The notes beneath the pieces are model-generated. The model searched no databases. It worked only from the letters and a program-made list of their open reading frames with translations, and was not told the DNA's origin. A program made the translations under genes and the position numbers. Below are positions 29,091 to 38,033 of a stretch of 64,000 nt of DNA, piece after piece. This DNA is from Rhizobium glycinendophyticum. GTDB lineage: Bacteria > Pseudomonadota > Alphaproteobacteria > Rhizobiales > Rhizobiaceae. The stretch spans positions 248,001 through 312,000 of the forward strand of contig NZ_VFYP01000003.1 in assembly GCF_006443685.1 (NCBI RefSeq), written 5' to 3'. The stretch's first letter is position 1. The number at the start of each line of letters is the position of its first letter.

Positions 29091-30221
29091 TTATTCGGCA
29101 GCGGTAACCGACGCCGGAAGATCAAGCGTGCGCCAGTCGATCCGACGCTCCAGCGCCTGGCCGTCGGCATTGAAAAGGTGGCAATCCGCCGCCATGATGC
29201 CTGTCGTCATTGGCTGCTCGGCTCTGACCGGCGCCGAGCCCGGCAGGAGGGCGCAGTAGGGCTCGCCATTTGGAAGCACCGCATAGGCAATCGTGTTGAT
29301 ACCCAGCCGCTCGATAACAGACGGAGTGACCATGATGTTGATGTCGCCGTCGCTAAGGCGCGTATGCTCAGGCCGGATGCCGAGCGTCAGTGTCTTGCCG
29401 ACGAGATCGGCACGGCCATCAACGGGGATGAGCGCCGTCTGGCCTTCATAAGAAATAGTCACGCCGACAGCGTCGACACCAACACAGGTGACGGGGACGA
29501 AATTCATCTTGGGATTGCCGATAAAGCCGGCCACGAAGGTATTCTGCGGCTTGTGATAGAGCTCAAGCGGCGCGCCGACTTGGGCGATATTGCCAGCGTT
29601 CAGCACAACGATGCGATCGGCCATGGTCATGGCCTCGATCTGGTCGTGGGTCACGTAAATCATCGTTGCCTGCAGGTCGCGGTGCAGCTTGGTGAGCTCG
29701 ATGCGCATGTCGGCACGCAATGCCGCGTCGAGGTTCGATAGAGGCTCGTCGAACAGAAAGATCTTCGGTTCGCGCACGATGGCGCGGCCAATCGCAACAC
29801 GCTGGCGCTGGCCGCCGGAGAGCATGCCCGGGCGCTGTTGCAGGCGCTGGTCGAGCTGGAGGATCTTGGCAACCGCCCCGACCTTCTCGCGGATCGTCTC
29901 CTCGGGCAGTCCTTCGACCCGAAGCGGAAATGCGATGTTCTCGAAGACGGACATATGCGGATAGAGCGCATAGGACTGAAACACCATCGCGATGCCGCGC
30001 TCGACCGGCGGCTTGTCATTCACCCGCTCGGCATCAATGACGATGTCGCCGTCGGTGGTGTCATCGAGACCCGCGATCATCCGCAACAGCGTGGACTTGC
30101 CACAGCCCGAGGGACCGACAAAGACAACGAACTCGCCATCCTGAACTTCGAGATCGACGCCCTTAATCACCTCGAAATGTCCGAACGACTTGCGCACCTT
30201 TTTGAGAAATAGCTGTCCCAC
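29091..30221 (-). CDS. Sugar ABC transporter ATP-binding protein (UgpC/MsmK type)
   Basis: 376 residues from GTG 30221. Walker A GPSGCGKST, signature LSGGQRQRVAIGRA, Walker B FLFDEPLSNLD and the H-loop VTHDQ are all intact, followed by a TOBE-type regulatory domain (GIRPEHTRL). It powers the CUT1 importer encoded upstream on the same strand. The frame continues to 30251 but the GTG start fits the family. Last gene of the operon. Confidence 0.92.
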   Translation of the reverse strand: MGQLFLKKVRKSFGHFEVIKGVDLEVQDGEFVVFVGPSGCGKSTLLRMIAGLDDTTDGDIVIDAERVNDKPPVERGIAMVFQSYALYPHMSVFENIAFPLRVEGLPEETIREKVGAVAKILQLDQRLQQRPGMLSGGQRQRVAIGRAIVREPKIFLFDEPLSNLDAALRADMRIELTKLHRDLQATMIYVTHDQIEAMTMADRIVVLNAGNIAQVGAPLELYHKPQNTFVAGFIGNPKMNFVPVTCVGVDAVGVTISYEGQTALIPVDGRADLVGKTLTLGIRPEHTRLSDGDINIMVTPSVIERLGINTIAYAVLPNGEPYCALLPGSAPVRAEQPMTTGIMAADCHLFNADGQALERRIDWRTLDLPASVTAAE

Positions 30222-30279
30222 GACTTCTGTCCCCGCGTGCCGGCCTGTCAACGCGACCGGCTGATCATTTCAGATGAAA

Positions 30280-30305
30280 TCCGCGGGCCGAACCCGGCCC
30301 GCGGA
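30280..30305 (-). other. Stable stem-loop between binding-protein and ATPase genes
   Basis: TCCGCGGGCC / GGCCCGCGGA, a perfect 10-base stem with a 6-base loop, in the 101-base gap after the binding-protein gene. There is only a short T run, so it probably protects the upstream mRNA 3' end or attenuates, giving more binding protein than ATPase. Confidence 0.65.
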
Positions 30306-30322
30306 GCCTCGGTTGTCCGAGA

Positions 30323-31543
30323 TTACTTGTACTGCTCGAGTTCGCCCGCAGCCTTCTTGAGGGCAGCCTCCGGCTCGGCCTTGCCGGTGACAACTGACTG
30401 GACCATCTCGATCATGACGTTCTGGAAGCCCTTGTAGTCGGTGAAGAGCGGCTCCGGACCACCATAGGCGATACCGTCGATGAACGGCTTCCAGAAGGGC
30501 TCGTTGGCGACGAACTGGTCAACGACAGCGCCCGGGCGCAGCGGGGTGAGGCCTGCGCCTCCCTGCAGCTCGTATTCATGCTGGATATCGGTCGAGGTGA
30601 TGTACTTGGCGAATTCGGTCGCCTTTTCCTCGACGCCAGAGCCCTTGAAGATGGCAAGGCTGTCGGTGATGAGGAGCGTGCCTTCACCCTTGGCCGACGG
30701 GCCCTTCGGCAGCGGTGCAACACCCCAGTTGATCTTGGTGTCTTTGAGGCGATAGGCGGCGCCCGAGCCGGCCTGGATCATGCCGACCTTGCCATCAAGG
30801 AAGATGGCGCGGATTTCGTTCTGCTCATAGGCAGTCGCACCCTCGACGGAGTAAGGCGTGATGTCCTTGTAGGCCTGCAGAGCCGCGAGGACTTCCGGGC
30901 TGTCGATGACGATCTTGTCGCCGTCGATGACCTTGCCGTTGTTGGTGTAAACCCAGTGCATGAACTGGTGCATGGTGTTGTCGAAGGTCTTGGCCGGCAG
31001 GCCGTAACCGGCAGTCCCAGTCTTTTCCTTGATCTGCTTGGCGAAGGCGATTTCTTCAGCCCAGGTCTTCGGCGGGGTTTCCGGGTCGAGGCCGGCAGCC
31101 TTGAATAGGTCCTTGTTCCAGTAGAGCGCCTTGGTCGAGAAGGCGACCGGAACGCCCCACTGCGTGTCTTCGAACGTGACAGTGTCGACGATGTTCGGAT
31201 AGTAGGAGGCCTTTTCCTCGTCCGTCATCGGAACCGGAACAATCAGATCGTTCTGGGCAAATTCCTTCAGCGTACGCGAGCCGACATAGGCCATTGCAAC
31301 CGGCGTGCCGGCGACGGCGAGCGTGGTCGCCTTGTCCTGGCACTGTTCCCAGCCGACGACTTCCGGCTTCACCTTCCAGCCTTCGTTCTTGCCTTCCCAT
31401 TCCTTGATGTACTTCTCGTGGATCGGGTCGATCTTGTCGCCGCAATAGATCCAGGAGATTTCCTGGTCGGCAGCCAGCGTGGTGAGCGCCGAGCTCGCAA
31501 GCAGGACAAAAGAGCCTGCAAGCATGGTCAGTTTCTTCGTCAT
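30323..31543 (-). CDS. Sugar ABC transporter substrate-binding protein
   Basis: 406 residues. A classic signal peptide (MTKKLTMLAGSFVLLASSALTTLAA) precedes a family 1 extracellular solute-binding domain. Many aromatic residues are seen (WIYCGD, MHWVYTNNG, EPFWKPF), as expected for carbohydrate stacking. Given the neighbouring hexosaminidase and nag genes, the likely ligand is GlcNAc or a chitooligosaccharide, but the sequence alone does not decide. It follows the second permease after 62 bases. Confidence 0.9.
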   Translation of the reverse strand: MTKKLTMLAGSFVLLASSALTTLAADQEISWIYCGDKIDPIHEKYIKEWEGKNEGWKVKPEVVGWEQCQDKATTLAVAGTPVAMAYVGSRTLKEFAQNDLIVPVPMTDEEKASYYPNIVDTVTFEDTQWGVPVAFSTKALYWNKDLFKAAGLDPETPPKTWAEEIAFAKQIKEKTGTAGYGLPAKTFDNTMHQFMHWVYTNNGKVIDGDKIVIDSPEVLAALQAYKDITPYSVEGATAYEQNEIRAIFLDGKVGMIQAGSGAAYRLKDTKINWGVAPLPKGPSAKGEGTLLITDSLAIFKGSGVEEKATEFAKYITSTDIQHEYELQGGAGLTPLRPGAVVDQFVANEPFWKPFIDGIAYGGPEPLFTDYKGFQNVMIEMVQSVVTGKAEPEAALKKAAGELEQYK

Positions 31544-31605
31544 CGGTAGTTCCCCTTTGTTGACAGGTTGAAAGCGTCCGGTTGGCCCGAATTATGGTTG
31601 GCAGC

Positions 31606-32466
31606 TCATTTGATCGCCCCGGCGGTCAGGCCGCTGACGAGATATCGCTGCAGGAAGAAGATCACGATCATCGCCGGCGCAATGCCGACGAAGCTTGCGG
31701 CCATCAACTCGTTCCAGATGACTTCCTGACGGCCGAAATAGGCGAAAAGTCCGATCGGCAACGGCATGTATTCCGTCTTGGAGTTGAAGGTGAGTGCGAA
31801 GATGAACTGCTGGGCATAGGCGCCGATAAAGGTCGTGATCGCGACGACGGCGATGCCCGGCGTGGCGAGCGGCAGGACCACACGCCGGAAAGTGTAGAAA
31901 TAGCCGGCGCCATCGACATAGGCCGCCTCTTCCAGCTCGCGCGGAATGCGCATCATGTATGTGCGCAGAAGCCAGATGGCGGAAGGGATGAGGAAGGCAA
32001 CCCCCGGCACGATCATGGCGAAATAGGTGTTGAGCACGCCAAGCGACCGCATGAGCCGGAAGAGCGGGATCAGCAGAACGGCGCCCGAGAACATGTTGAC
32101 GGCAAGGAAGGCACCGAGCAGCTGGCCGCTGCCCTTGAATTCGAAACGGGCGAATGCATAGGAGGCCGGCACCACCAGAAGGAGTACGATGACAGTCGCC
32201 ACCGTGGAGATGAAGAATGAGTTGAAGATGTAGCGGGCAAAGCCGGGAACACTCACCCACATCGTCCGATAGGCTTCGAACGAGCCGTTTTCCGGCCAGA
32301 AGCGATAGGGCGAGGAAAACAACTGGCTGAGTGGCTTGAGCGACACCAGGAAACCTTCGACGAAGGGCGCTAGCACGAAGGTCAGGAACACGGCGATGCC
32401 CGCATATATACCGATCAGTTCGTACCACTTGTAGCGGTTGATCAGGGCTGTCTTGTCGTAGCTCAT
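31606..32466 (-). CDS. Sugar ABC transporter permease (MalG type)
   Basis: 286 residues with six membrane helices. The EAA-like loop reads EEAAYVDGAGYFYTFRRVVLPLATPG, the contact point with the ATPase. The C-terminus matches MalG-type CUT1 permeases. Its start overlaps the stop of the other permease by four bases. Confidence 0.9.
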   Translation of the reverse strand: MSYDKTALINRYKWYELIGIYAGIAVFLTFVLAPFVEGFLVSLKPLSQLFSSPYRFWPENGSFEAYRTMWVSVPGFARYIFNSFFISTVATVIVLLLVVPASYAFARFEFKGSGQLLGAFLAVNMFSGAVLLIPLFRLMRSLGVLNTYFAMIVPGVAFLIPSAIWLLRTYMMRIPRELEEAAYVDGAGYFYTFRRVVLPLATPGIAVVAITTFIGAYAQQFIFALTFNSKTEYMPLPIGLFAYFGRQEVIWNELMAASFVGIAPAMIVIFFLQRYLVSGLTAGAIK

Positions 32467-33347
32467 CGGGCGTGCTCCTGGGAAAGCCGGCTCGTCACGC
32501 GGAAATAGGCAAAGCAGAAGATCGACAGGAAGATGCAGATCAGCACGGCACGTGCAGCGCCTTCCCCGTATTTCTTCGACCCGATCGCTGTGTGATAGGT
32601 GTCGATGATCATCGTCGTCGTCTCGCCGCTCGGGCCGCCGCGTGTCAGGATCCAGATGATGTCGAAGGAGTTGAAGGTCGCGATCAAAGACAGCATCGAC
32701 ATGGTGATCATGGCGGGCAGGATGAGCGGCAGTGTGATGCGGCGAAAGCGGTAACCGCGTCCAGCGCCATCGGTCCAGGCGGCCTCATAGAGGTCCTGCG
32801 GAATCGCCTGCATGGCCGCCAGCATGTACAGCGTGACCATCGGCACGCCGATCCAGACATCGGTGAAAATCGTCGCCCAAAAGGCAGTCGAGCCATAGGC
32901 CAGGAAGGCAACGGGACCATCGACCACGCCCATGCGCTGGAGCATACCGGAAATCATGCCGAACTGGCCGTTATACATCCAGCCCCACATGAAGATGCCG
33001 ATCGCCATCGGCACGATCCAGGGCGGCATGGTTAGCACGCGAAACAGCGTGCGGCCGGGCACGGCAGAGTTCAGCATCGCGGCACCGAACGTACCGATGA
33101 TCATCTTGATCGACACCGAGAAGAAGGTCCAAATGAAAGTGCGGACGATGACGGTGCCGAAGGTGTCGTTAAAGATCTTCTCGTAGTTCACCCAGCCGAC
33201 CCAGTTGGTCGTCTTCTTGAGTGAGGCGTCCGTGAACGAGAGAATGAAGGTTTCGACCAGCGGATAGGCGACGATAACTGCAATATAGAGAAGGGCCGGC
33301 GCAATCAGCAGCCAGGCAAAGAGGATAGCGCTACGGCGAGCTTGCAT
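32463..33347 (-). CDS. Sugar ABC transporter permease (MalF type)
   Basis: 294 residues with six membrane helices. EAA-like loop: YEAAWTDGAGRGYRFRRITLPLILP. Forms the translocation channel with the MalG-type subunit. It starts 12 bases after the Gfo/Idh gene, so the oxidoreductase and the importer form one operon. Confidence 0.9.
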   Translation of the reverse strand: MQARRSAILFAWLLIAPALLYIAVIVAYPLVETFILSFTDASLKKTTNWVGWVNYEKIFNDTFGTVIVRTFIWTFFSVSIKMIIGTFGAAMLNSAVPGRTLFRVLTMPPWIVPMAIGIFMWGWMYNGQFGMISGMLQRMGVVDGPVAFLAYGSTAFWATIFTDVWIGVPMVTLYMLAAMQAIPQDLYEAAWTDGAGRGYRFRRITLPLILPAMITMSMLSLIATFNSFDIIWILTRGGPSGETTTMIIDTYHTAIGSKKYGEGAARAVLICIFLSIFCFAYFRVTSRLSQEHAR

Positions 33348-33359
33348 CCGACCGCTCCC

Positions 33360-34541
33360 TTAAGCCGAACGCGCCTGGACGGCACCGGGCGCACCATGCA
33401 GGCACGCGTCGAACTTCTCCCAAACAGGTTGAAGATCGACGACCTTGCGCCCGAAGCGAGCCTCGTCCATAGCAAGTGCCAGGATGCCGGCTTCAAGTGC
33501 ATCGACGGCCGAAACCGGCTGCTTGGCGCCGATCTGCACAAAAGCGATGACGTCTTCCGCCATCTGCTCGTCGGCACCGTAATGCTGCGACAGGGCCGAC
33601 GGCGCGGAATAAGTGTTGGCGACGACCTTCTCGTTGGTGCGGGCATCGTGCACATCCATGAAGCCGCGCACGAAATCGCCTTCGGCCATGCCCTTGGAGC
33701 CGATCACGCAGAAACGGCGGAATTCGTCCGGCACGTTGAGATTGGTGTGGAAGGTCATCGACACCCCGTTCTCGTATTCCACGATCGCGGTCTGGTAATC
33801 GATGATATCGCCGTCGCTGTCGAAGACCTTGTCGGAGCCTTCCCAGCCGCTCGGCTTGCGGTGATAGACTTCCATGTCGTTGATGCCGGAATTCTGCGGA
33901 GCGTTCGCCGGGATGAAGCTCTTGCGCCCGCCGAAGCTTGCCACGAAACGCGGCCGCGCACCGACCACGCCGTTGTAGAGGTCGAGGTCATGGCAGCACT
34001 TCTCCAGCATGAAACCGCCGGCATAACGACCGTAGCGGCGCCAGTCGCGCATGAAGAATGCACCGTGATACGGTTGAATGTGCTCCGACGCCTCGATCGA
34101 AACGACGTCACCCAGACGCCCTTCGGCTTGGGCCTTGCGCAGGTCGCGGTAAAGCGGCGAGTAACGCAGGACGAGACCGACCAGAAGACGATCATGGCCA
34201 TAGGTGTGCAGCAAGGAGGCAAGCGCAAAACTTTCCTCGACACTGGTGACGATCGGCTTTTCGGTAAAGACGGTGAGACCGGCTTCCAGGCCGAGACGGA
34301 TATGATTGAGATGCATGTGGTTTGGCGATCCGATCATCAGGAGATCGAACCCGCCTGCGGCAATCAATGCTTCCGGTGTCGTATGGGCCACGCCTGCGGA
34401 AATGCCGTTCTCGGCCAAAGTCGCCATCCCAGCGGGCGCCGGATCCACATAACCGACGATCTCGAAGCTCGGATCGAGCTCACGGAACACCCGACCCAAA
34501 TATCCAAGACGGAATCCGAGTCCGATTATGGCGACCTTCAT
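33360..34541 (-). CDS. Gfo/Idh/MocA family oxidoreductase
   Basis: 393 residues. N-terminal Rossmann domain (AIIGLGFRLGYLG), the family motif in TVFTEKPIV, and a C-terminal alpha/beta substrate domain with GGFMLEKCCHDLDLYN, where the His-Asp pair is likely catalytic. It would oxidise or epimerise a sugar using NAD(P). First gene of the importer operon, divergent from the GntR gene, so it acts on the imported sugar or a derivative. Confidence 0.87.
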   Translation of the reverse strand: MKVAIIGLGFRLGYLGRVFRELDPSFEIVGYVDPAPAGMATLAENGISAGVAHTTPEALIAAGGFDLLMIGSPNHMHLNHIRLGLEAGLTVFTEKPIVTSVEESFALASLLHTYGHDRLLVGLVLRYSPLYRDLRKAQAEGRLGDVVSIEASEHIQPYHGAFFMRDWRRYGRYAGGFMLEKCCHDLDLYNGVVGARPRFVASFGGRKSFIPANAPQNSGINDMEVYHRKPSGWEGSDKVFDSDGDIIDYQTAIVEYENGVSMTFHTNLNVPDEFRRFCVIGSKGMAEGDFVRGFMDVHDARTNEKVVANTYSAPSALSQHYGADEQMAEDVIAFVQIGAKQPVSAVDALEAGILALAMDEARFGRKVVDLQPVWEKFDACLHGAPGAVQARSA

Positions 34542-34626
34542 GACATTCCCCTGCTTTCGTAATTATTTTTCGCAGACTGCGTCAAAAAACCGTCATCGTC
34601 AACAGATCAAGCAAAATACTGCCCGA

Positions 34627-34647
34627 TCGTGAAAATGATTTTCACGA
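34627..34647. promoter_or_regulatory. Perfect palindrome upstream of the sugar importer operon
   Basis: TCGTGAAAA-TGA-TTTTCACGA, exact 9-base arms, 86 bases before the Gfo/Idh start codon. It resembles GAAAAT-ATTTTC type sites bound by RpiR/MurR-family proteins. Similar weaker sequences are at 34561-34571 and in the ridA gap. Confidence 0.5.
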
Positions 34648-34764
34648 GACCGCGAACCAGACGACGGAGGCGCTCAAGGCAACCCCTTCCACCGCCACAC
34701 CTGAATTGGCGTAGGCGGCAGTAAGCGCTTCACAAGCACTCCCGCGTCCGTTCATTAATTTTAC

Positions 34765-34948
34765 AATACCAAACAAAGGCCAATCGTAAAGCCAATTTCG
34801 TGCAGATCCGGCGGAAACCGTGCAAACGCTTGGTATTTCAGACGAAATTGTTAATTTTCACCCGATTTTTATGCTTGAAGCAAAACCATTTGCGGAATAG
34901 GTTTTGAGTTGGTATGGTTTTGGCCAACGAGATTACGGGACCATACCA
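34765..34948. promoter_or_regulatory. Four TGGTAT half-sites, candidate GntR operators
   Basis: AATACCA at 34765 and TGGTATT at 34831 face each other; TGGTATGG at 34910-34917 and CCATACCA at 34941-34948 form a perfect 8-base inverted repeat. All lie between the Gfo/Idh and GntR start codons. HutC-type GntR proteins of amino-sugar systems bind sites with TGGT...ACCA ends. The rest of this 480-base gap shows no gene. Confidence 0.45.
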
Positions 34949-35021
34949 TGCCGAACATCATCCGAGCATCCGGCAATTCGAGCCGTCTGCCCTTTGGCAG
35001 AAGCCGAGGCGGGTGCGCGGC

Positions 35022-35789
35022 ATGAACGGGACACTGCCTCTAAGCGAACTGCAATCCATGCGCGGCGGCCCGCTTTATGTGAAGCTGCGGATGATGATCG
35101 AGGAGGCTGTTGCCTCAGGCCGCCTGAAGCATGGCGACGCGCTTCCGGCAGAACGCGATATTGCCGATGCTGCCGACATCAGCCGCGTCACGGTACGCAA
35201 GGCAATTGACGAACTGGTGAGCGAGGGCCTGCTCGTCCGCCGGCGCGGCTCCGGCACCTTTGTCGTAAAGCCAGTGCAGCGCATGCAGCAGCCGCTCAGC
35301 CAGTTGACCTCCTTCACCGAAGACATGCGCAGACGTGGCATGGTGGCCGGTTCCCGCTGGCTCGGGCGCGGCCTGTTCTATCCGACGGCCGAGGAAACCA
35401 TGATGTTGGGCCTGGCCGGGGGTGCCCGCGTCTCTCGCCTTGATCGTCTGCGAACAGCCAACGACATGCCGATCGCCCTCGAACGCACCAGCCTTCCGGA
35501 CGATCTGCTGCCCGACCCGGATGCGGTGGAAAACTCGCTTTATCTGCACCTGCTGGAAAGCAATATCCGCCCCGTACGTGCTAATCAGCGGATTTCTGCC
35601 GTCCTCCTCAAGGATGAGGAAACCAAGCTGCTCGGGGTCCCTCCGGGGTCTGCGGCGCTGTCGGTACAGCGGATTGCCTATCTCGAAACCGGGCGCGTCA
35701 TGGAAATGTCGACGGCCCTTTACCGTAGCGATGCCTACGACCTCGTGGCCGAACTCAGCATCGGCGCGCCGATGAAGCCACAGACCTGA
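35022..35789 (+). CDS. GntR/HutC family regulator (UTRA domain)
   Basis: 255 residues from ATG 35022. Winged HTH near 15-75 (LPAERDIADAADISRVTVRKAIDELV region, then RRRGSGTFV), followed by a UTRA ligand domain. This is the architecture of NagR/DasR-type regulators that sense GlcN-6-P or GlcNAc-6-P. An ATG at 34914 would add 36 residues but lies inside an inverted repeat, so I prefer the internal start, though its ribosome site is weak. It heads the nag operon. Confidence 0.85.
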   Translation: MNGTLPLSELQSMRGGPLYVKLRMMIEEAVASGRLKHGDALPAERDIADAADISRVTVRKAIDELVSEGLLVRRRGSGTFVVKPVQRMQQPLSQLTSFTEDMRRRGMVAGSRWLGRGLFYPTAEETMMLGLAGGARVSRLDRLRTANDMPIALERTSLPDDLLPDPDAVENSLYLHLLESNIRPVRANQRISAVLLKDEETKLLGVPPGSAALSVQRIAYLETGRVMEMSTALYRSDAYDLVAELSIGAPMKPQT

Positions 35790-35829
35790 CGCTCCAAAGA
35801 TAGACGAGCGCGCAACCGAAAGCGAACTT

Positions 35830-36852
35830 ATGACGACGAAAATGCGAGAGGAAATCGACGAGATACCGGCCGCCGCCGCTCGTCTTCTGGATACATCCTC
35901 TTCGGTAATTACCCATTGCGCACAAACCCTTCTCGATAAGGACCCCTCTGTGGTCGTCACCGTCGCCCGCGGCTCTTCCGATCACGCCGCCTTCTTCCTG
36001 AAATATGCGATCGAACTGCAGCTGGGGCTTCCTGTCGCCTCGCTTGGTCCCTCGCTCGCCTCGATATATGAGCGGCCTATGAAGCTCGGCAACGCCGCAG
36101 CCTTCGCCGTGTCGCAGTCGGGCGCAAGCCCTGACATTGTTGCGATGGCGAAAGGTGCGCGCGACGGCGGGGCGACCACGATCAGCCTCGTCAACACGCT
36201 GCCATCACCTCTGGCCGAGGCCGCAACGCATGCCGTCGATATCATGGCAGGTCCGGAAATTGCGGTCGCAGCGACGAAATCCTTCGTGAACTCGATCGTT
36301 GCCGGCCTTGCTATCATCGCGGCGTGGACACGTGACGCTGATCTCGAACGGGCCGTGGCCACCCTCCCCGACCATTTCGCCAAGGCACTTGGACTGGATT
36401 GGAGCCCCCTGCTGCAGCCGCTGGAAACAGCCGACTCGCTCTATATGCTCGGCCGTGGTCCGGCCCTGGCGATTGCCGCCGAAGCCGCCCTCAAATGCAA
36501 GGAAACCTGCGAACTCCATGCCGAGGCCTATTCCTCCGCAGAGGTGCTGCATGGGCCGGTTTCGATCGTTGGCCGAGACTTCCCTGTCGTAGGCTTCGCT
36601 GCGCGCGACAAGGCCGAAGCCTCCATCGTCCAGACAATCTCGAAGCTGGCCGCAGGGAATGCCGCCTGCTTCATAACATCGGACTTTGGCACGGGCGGAC
36701 ATCGACTGCCCTTCGTTGCCACCGGCCATCCGATCACGGATGCGCTGGCACTGATCGTGCCGTATTATGGCTTCATAGAAGCTCTGTCGCGCGCCCGGGG
36801 TTTCAACCCGGACAAGCCCGTCGCGCTGAAAAAGGTGACCGAGACTCAATGA
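35830..36852 (+). CDS. SIS-domain glucosamine-6-phosphate deaminase (NagB-II type)
   Basis: 340 residues made of two SIS domains, with no glutaminase domain. Key segments: ARGSSDHAAFFLKY, SQSGASPDIVAMAK and CKETCELHAEAYSSAEVLHGP, the last matching GlmS isomerase-domain residues. NagB-II enzymes replace classical NagB in many alphaproteobacteria and convert GlcN-6-P to Fru-6-P. It overlaps nagA by four bases (ATGA). Position between a GntR regulator and nagA makes the call firm. Confidence 0.9.
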   Translation: MTTKMREEIDEIPAAAARLLDTSSSVITHCAQTLLDKDPSVVVTVARGSSDHAAFFLKYAIELQLGLPVASLGPSLASIYERPMKLGNAAAFAVSQSGASPDIVAMAKGARDGGATTISLVNTLPSPLAEAATHAVDIMAGPEIAVAATKSFVNSIVAGLAIIAAWTRDADLERAVATLPDHFAKALGLDWSPLLQPLETADSLYMLGRGPALAIAAEAALKCKETCELHAEAYSSAEVLHGPVSIVGRDFPVVGFAARDKAEASIVQTISKLAAGNAACFITSDFGTGGHRLPFVATGHPITDALALIVPYYGFIEALSRARGFNPDKPVALKKVTETQ

Positions 36853-38033
36853 AACCAGCCTTTGCCGTTACCGCTCGCCGCATCTTTGACGGCAACCGCA
36901 TGCATGCCGACTCCGCTCTGGTCGTGGAGGGGGACAAGATCCTTTCGATCGTCTCCCAGGCAGAACTGCCGGCCGGCATGCCTCGATCCGGCACGCCAGT
37001 CTCGCTGATAACGCCTGGCTTTATCGACCTGCAGGTCAATGGCGGCGGCGGCACCCTGTTCAATAACGATCCGACCGAGACCGGTATCCGCACGATCTGC
37101 CAGGCCCATGCCCGTTTTGGCACGACAGCCTTGATGGTCACCTTCATCACCGACCGTCCGGAACTGAAGCGGATGGCGATCACCGCTGGCGCGGAAGCTG
37201 AAGCCCACAGCCTGCCCGGCTATCTCGGCCTACATCTCGAGGGCCCGCATCTGTCGGTCGCCCGCAAAGGGACCCACGACCCGGCCCTCATTCGCCCAAT
37301 GACGGAGGACGATCTCGCTTATCTCGAAGGCGTGGCCTGCAGCTTTGGCCTTTCCATGATAACCGTCGCCCCGGAAAGCGTGACGCCGGAGCAGGTGAAG
37401 CGCCTCAAGGCCGCCGGTTACCGCGTCAGCCTTGGCCACACCGACACGCAGAGCGCCAATGTCACGACTTATGTCGAGGCAGGTGCCAGCATGGTCACCC
37501 ATCTGTTCAATGCCATGAGCCAGCTTGGCAATCGCGAGCCGGGTCTCGTCGGTGCGGCCTTGACATCCCCTGCCCTGCATTGCGGCCTGATCGCCGACGG
37601 TTTCCATGTCGATCCGGTCAGCATGCGGGTGGCGCTGGCTGCCAAGCAGGGTCCGGCGCACATTTTCCTGGTGACGGACGCCATGTCGACCATCGGCTCT
37701 GATGAGACGAGCTTCGACCTGAACGGCCGAACCGTCTACCGCCGCGACGGCCGTCTGACGCTTGCCGACGGAACACTGGCCGGCGCCGATATCGACATGC
37801 TCTCCTGCATCCGCTTCGTCCATCAAAGGCTGGGCTCGCCCCTCGACGAAGCCCTGCGCATGGCAACGGTCTACCCGGCGGAAGCGGTGGGTGCGGCCGA
37901 TCGCGGCACTCTGGAACGCGGCAAGCGCGCCGATTTCGTCTTGCTGGACGAGGCACTCGACCTCCGCTCCACCTGGATCGGCGGAAGCTGTGTCTACGAA
38001 ACCGCTTCGCTGCAAGACAGGGCCACAGCATGA
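36849..38033 (+). CDS. nagA: N-acetylglucosamine-6-phosphate deacetylase
   Basis: 394 residues of the amidohydrolase superfamily. Motifs: PGFIDLQVNGGGG, GLHLEGPHLS, SLGHTDT, VTHLFNAMSQL and the catalytic Asp in LVTDAMSTIG. It removes acetate from GlcNAc-6-P. The start ATG 36849 overlaps the nagB-II stop, and the ROK kinase start overlaps its own stop, so three enzymes are coupled. The longer frame to 36399 is a shadow of the deaminase gene. Confidence 0.95.
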   Translation: MKPAFAVTARRIFDGNRMHADSALVVEGDKILSIVSQAELPAGMPRSGTPVSLITPGFIDLQVNGGGGTLFNNDPTETGIRTICQAHARFGTTALMVTFITDRPELKRMAITAGAEAEAHSLPGYLGLHLEGPHLSVARKGTHDPALIRPMTEDDLAYLEGVACSFGLSMITVAPESVTPEQVKRLKAAGYRVSLGHTDTQSANVTTYVEAGASMVTHLFNAMSQLGNREPGLVGAALTSPALHCGLIADGFHVDPVSMRVALAAKQGPAHIFLVTDAMSTIGSDETSFDLNGRTVYRRDGRLTLADGTLAGADIDMLSCIRFVHQRLGSPLDEALRMATVYPAEAVGAADRGTLERGKRADFVLLDEALDLRSTWIGGSCVYETASLQDRATA

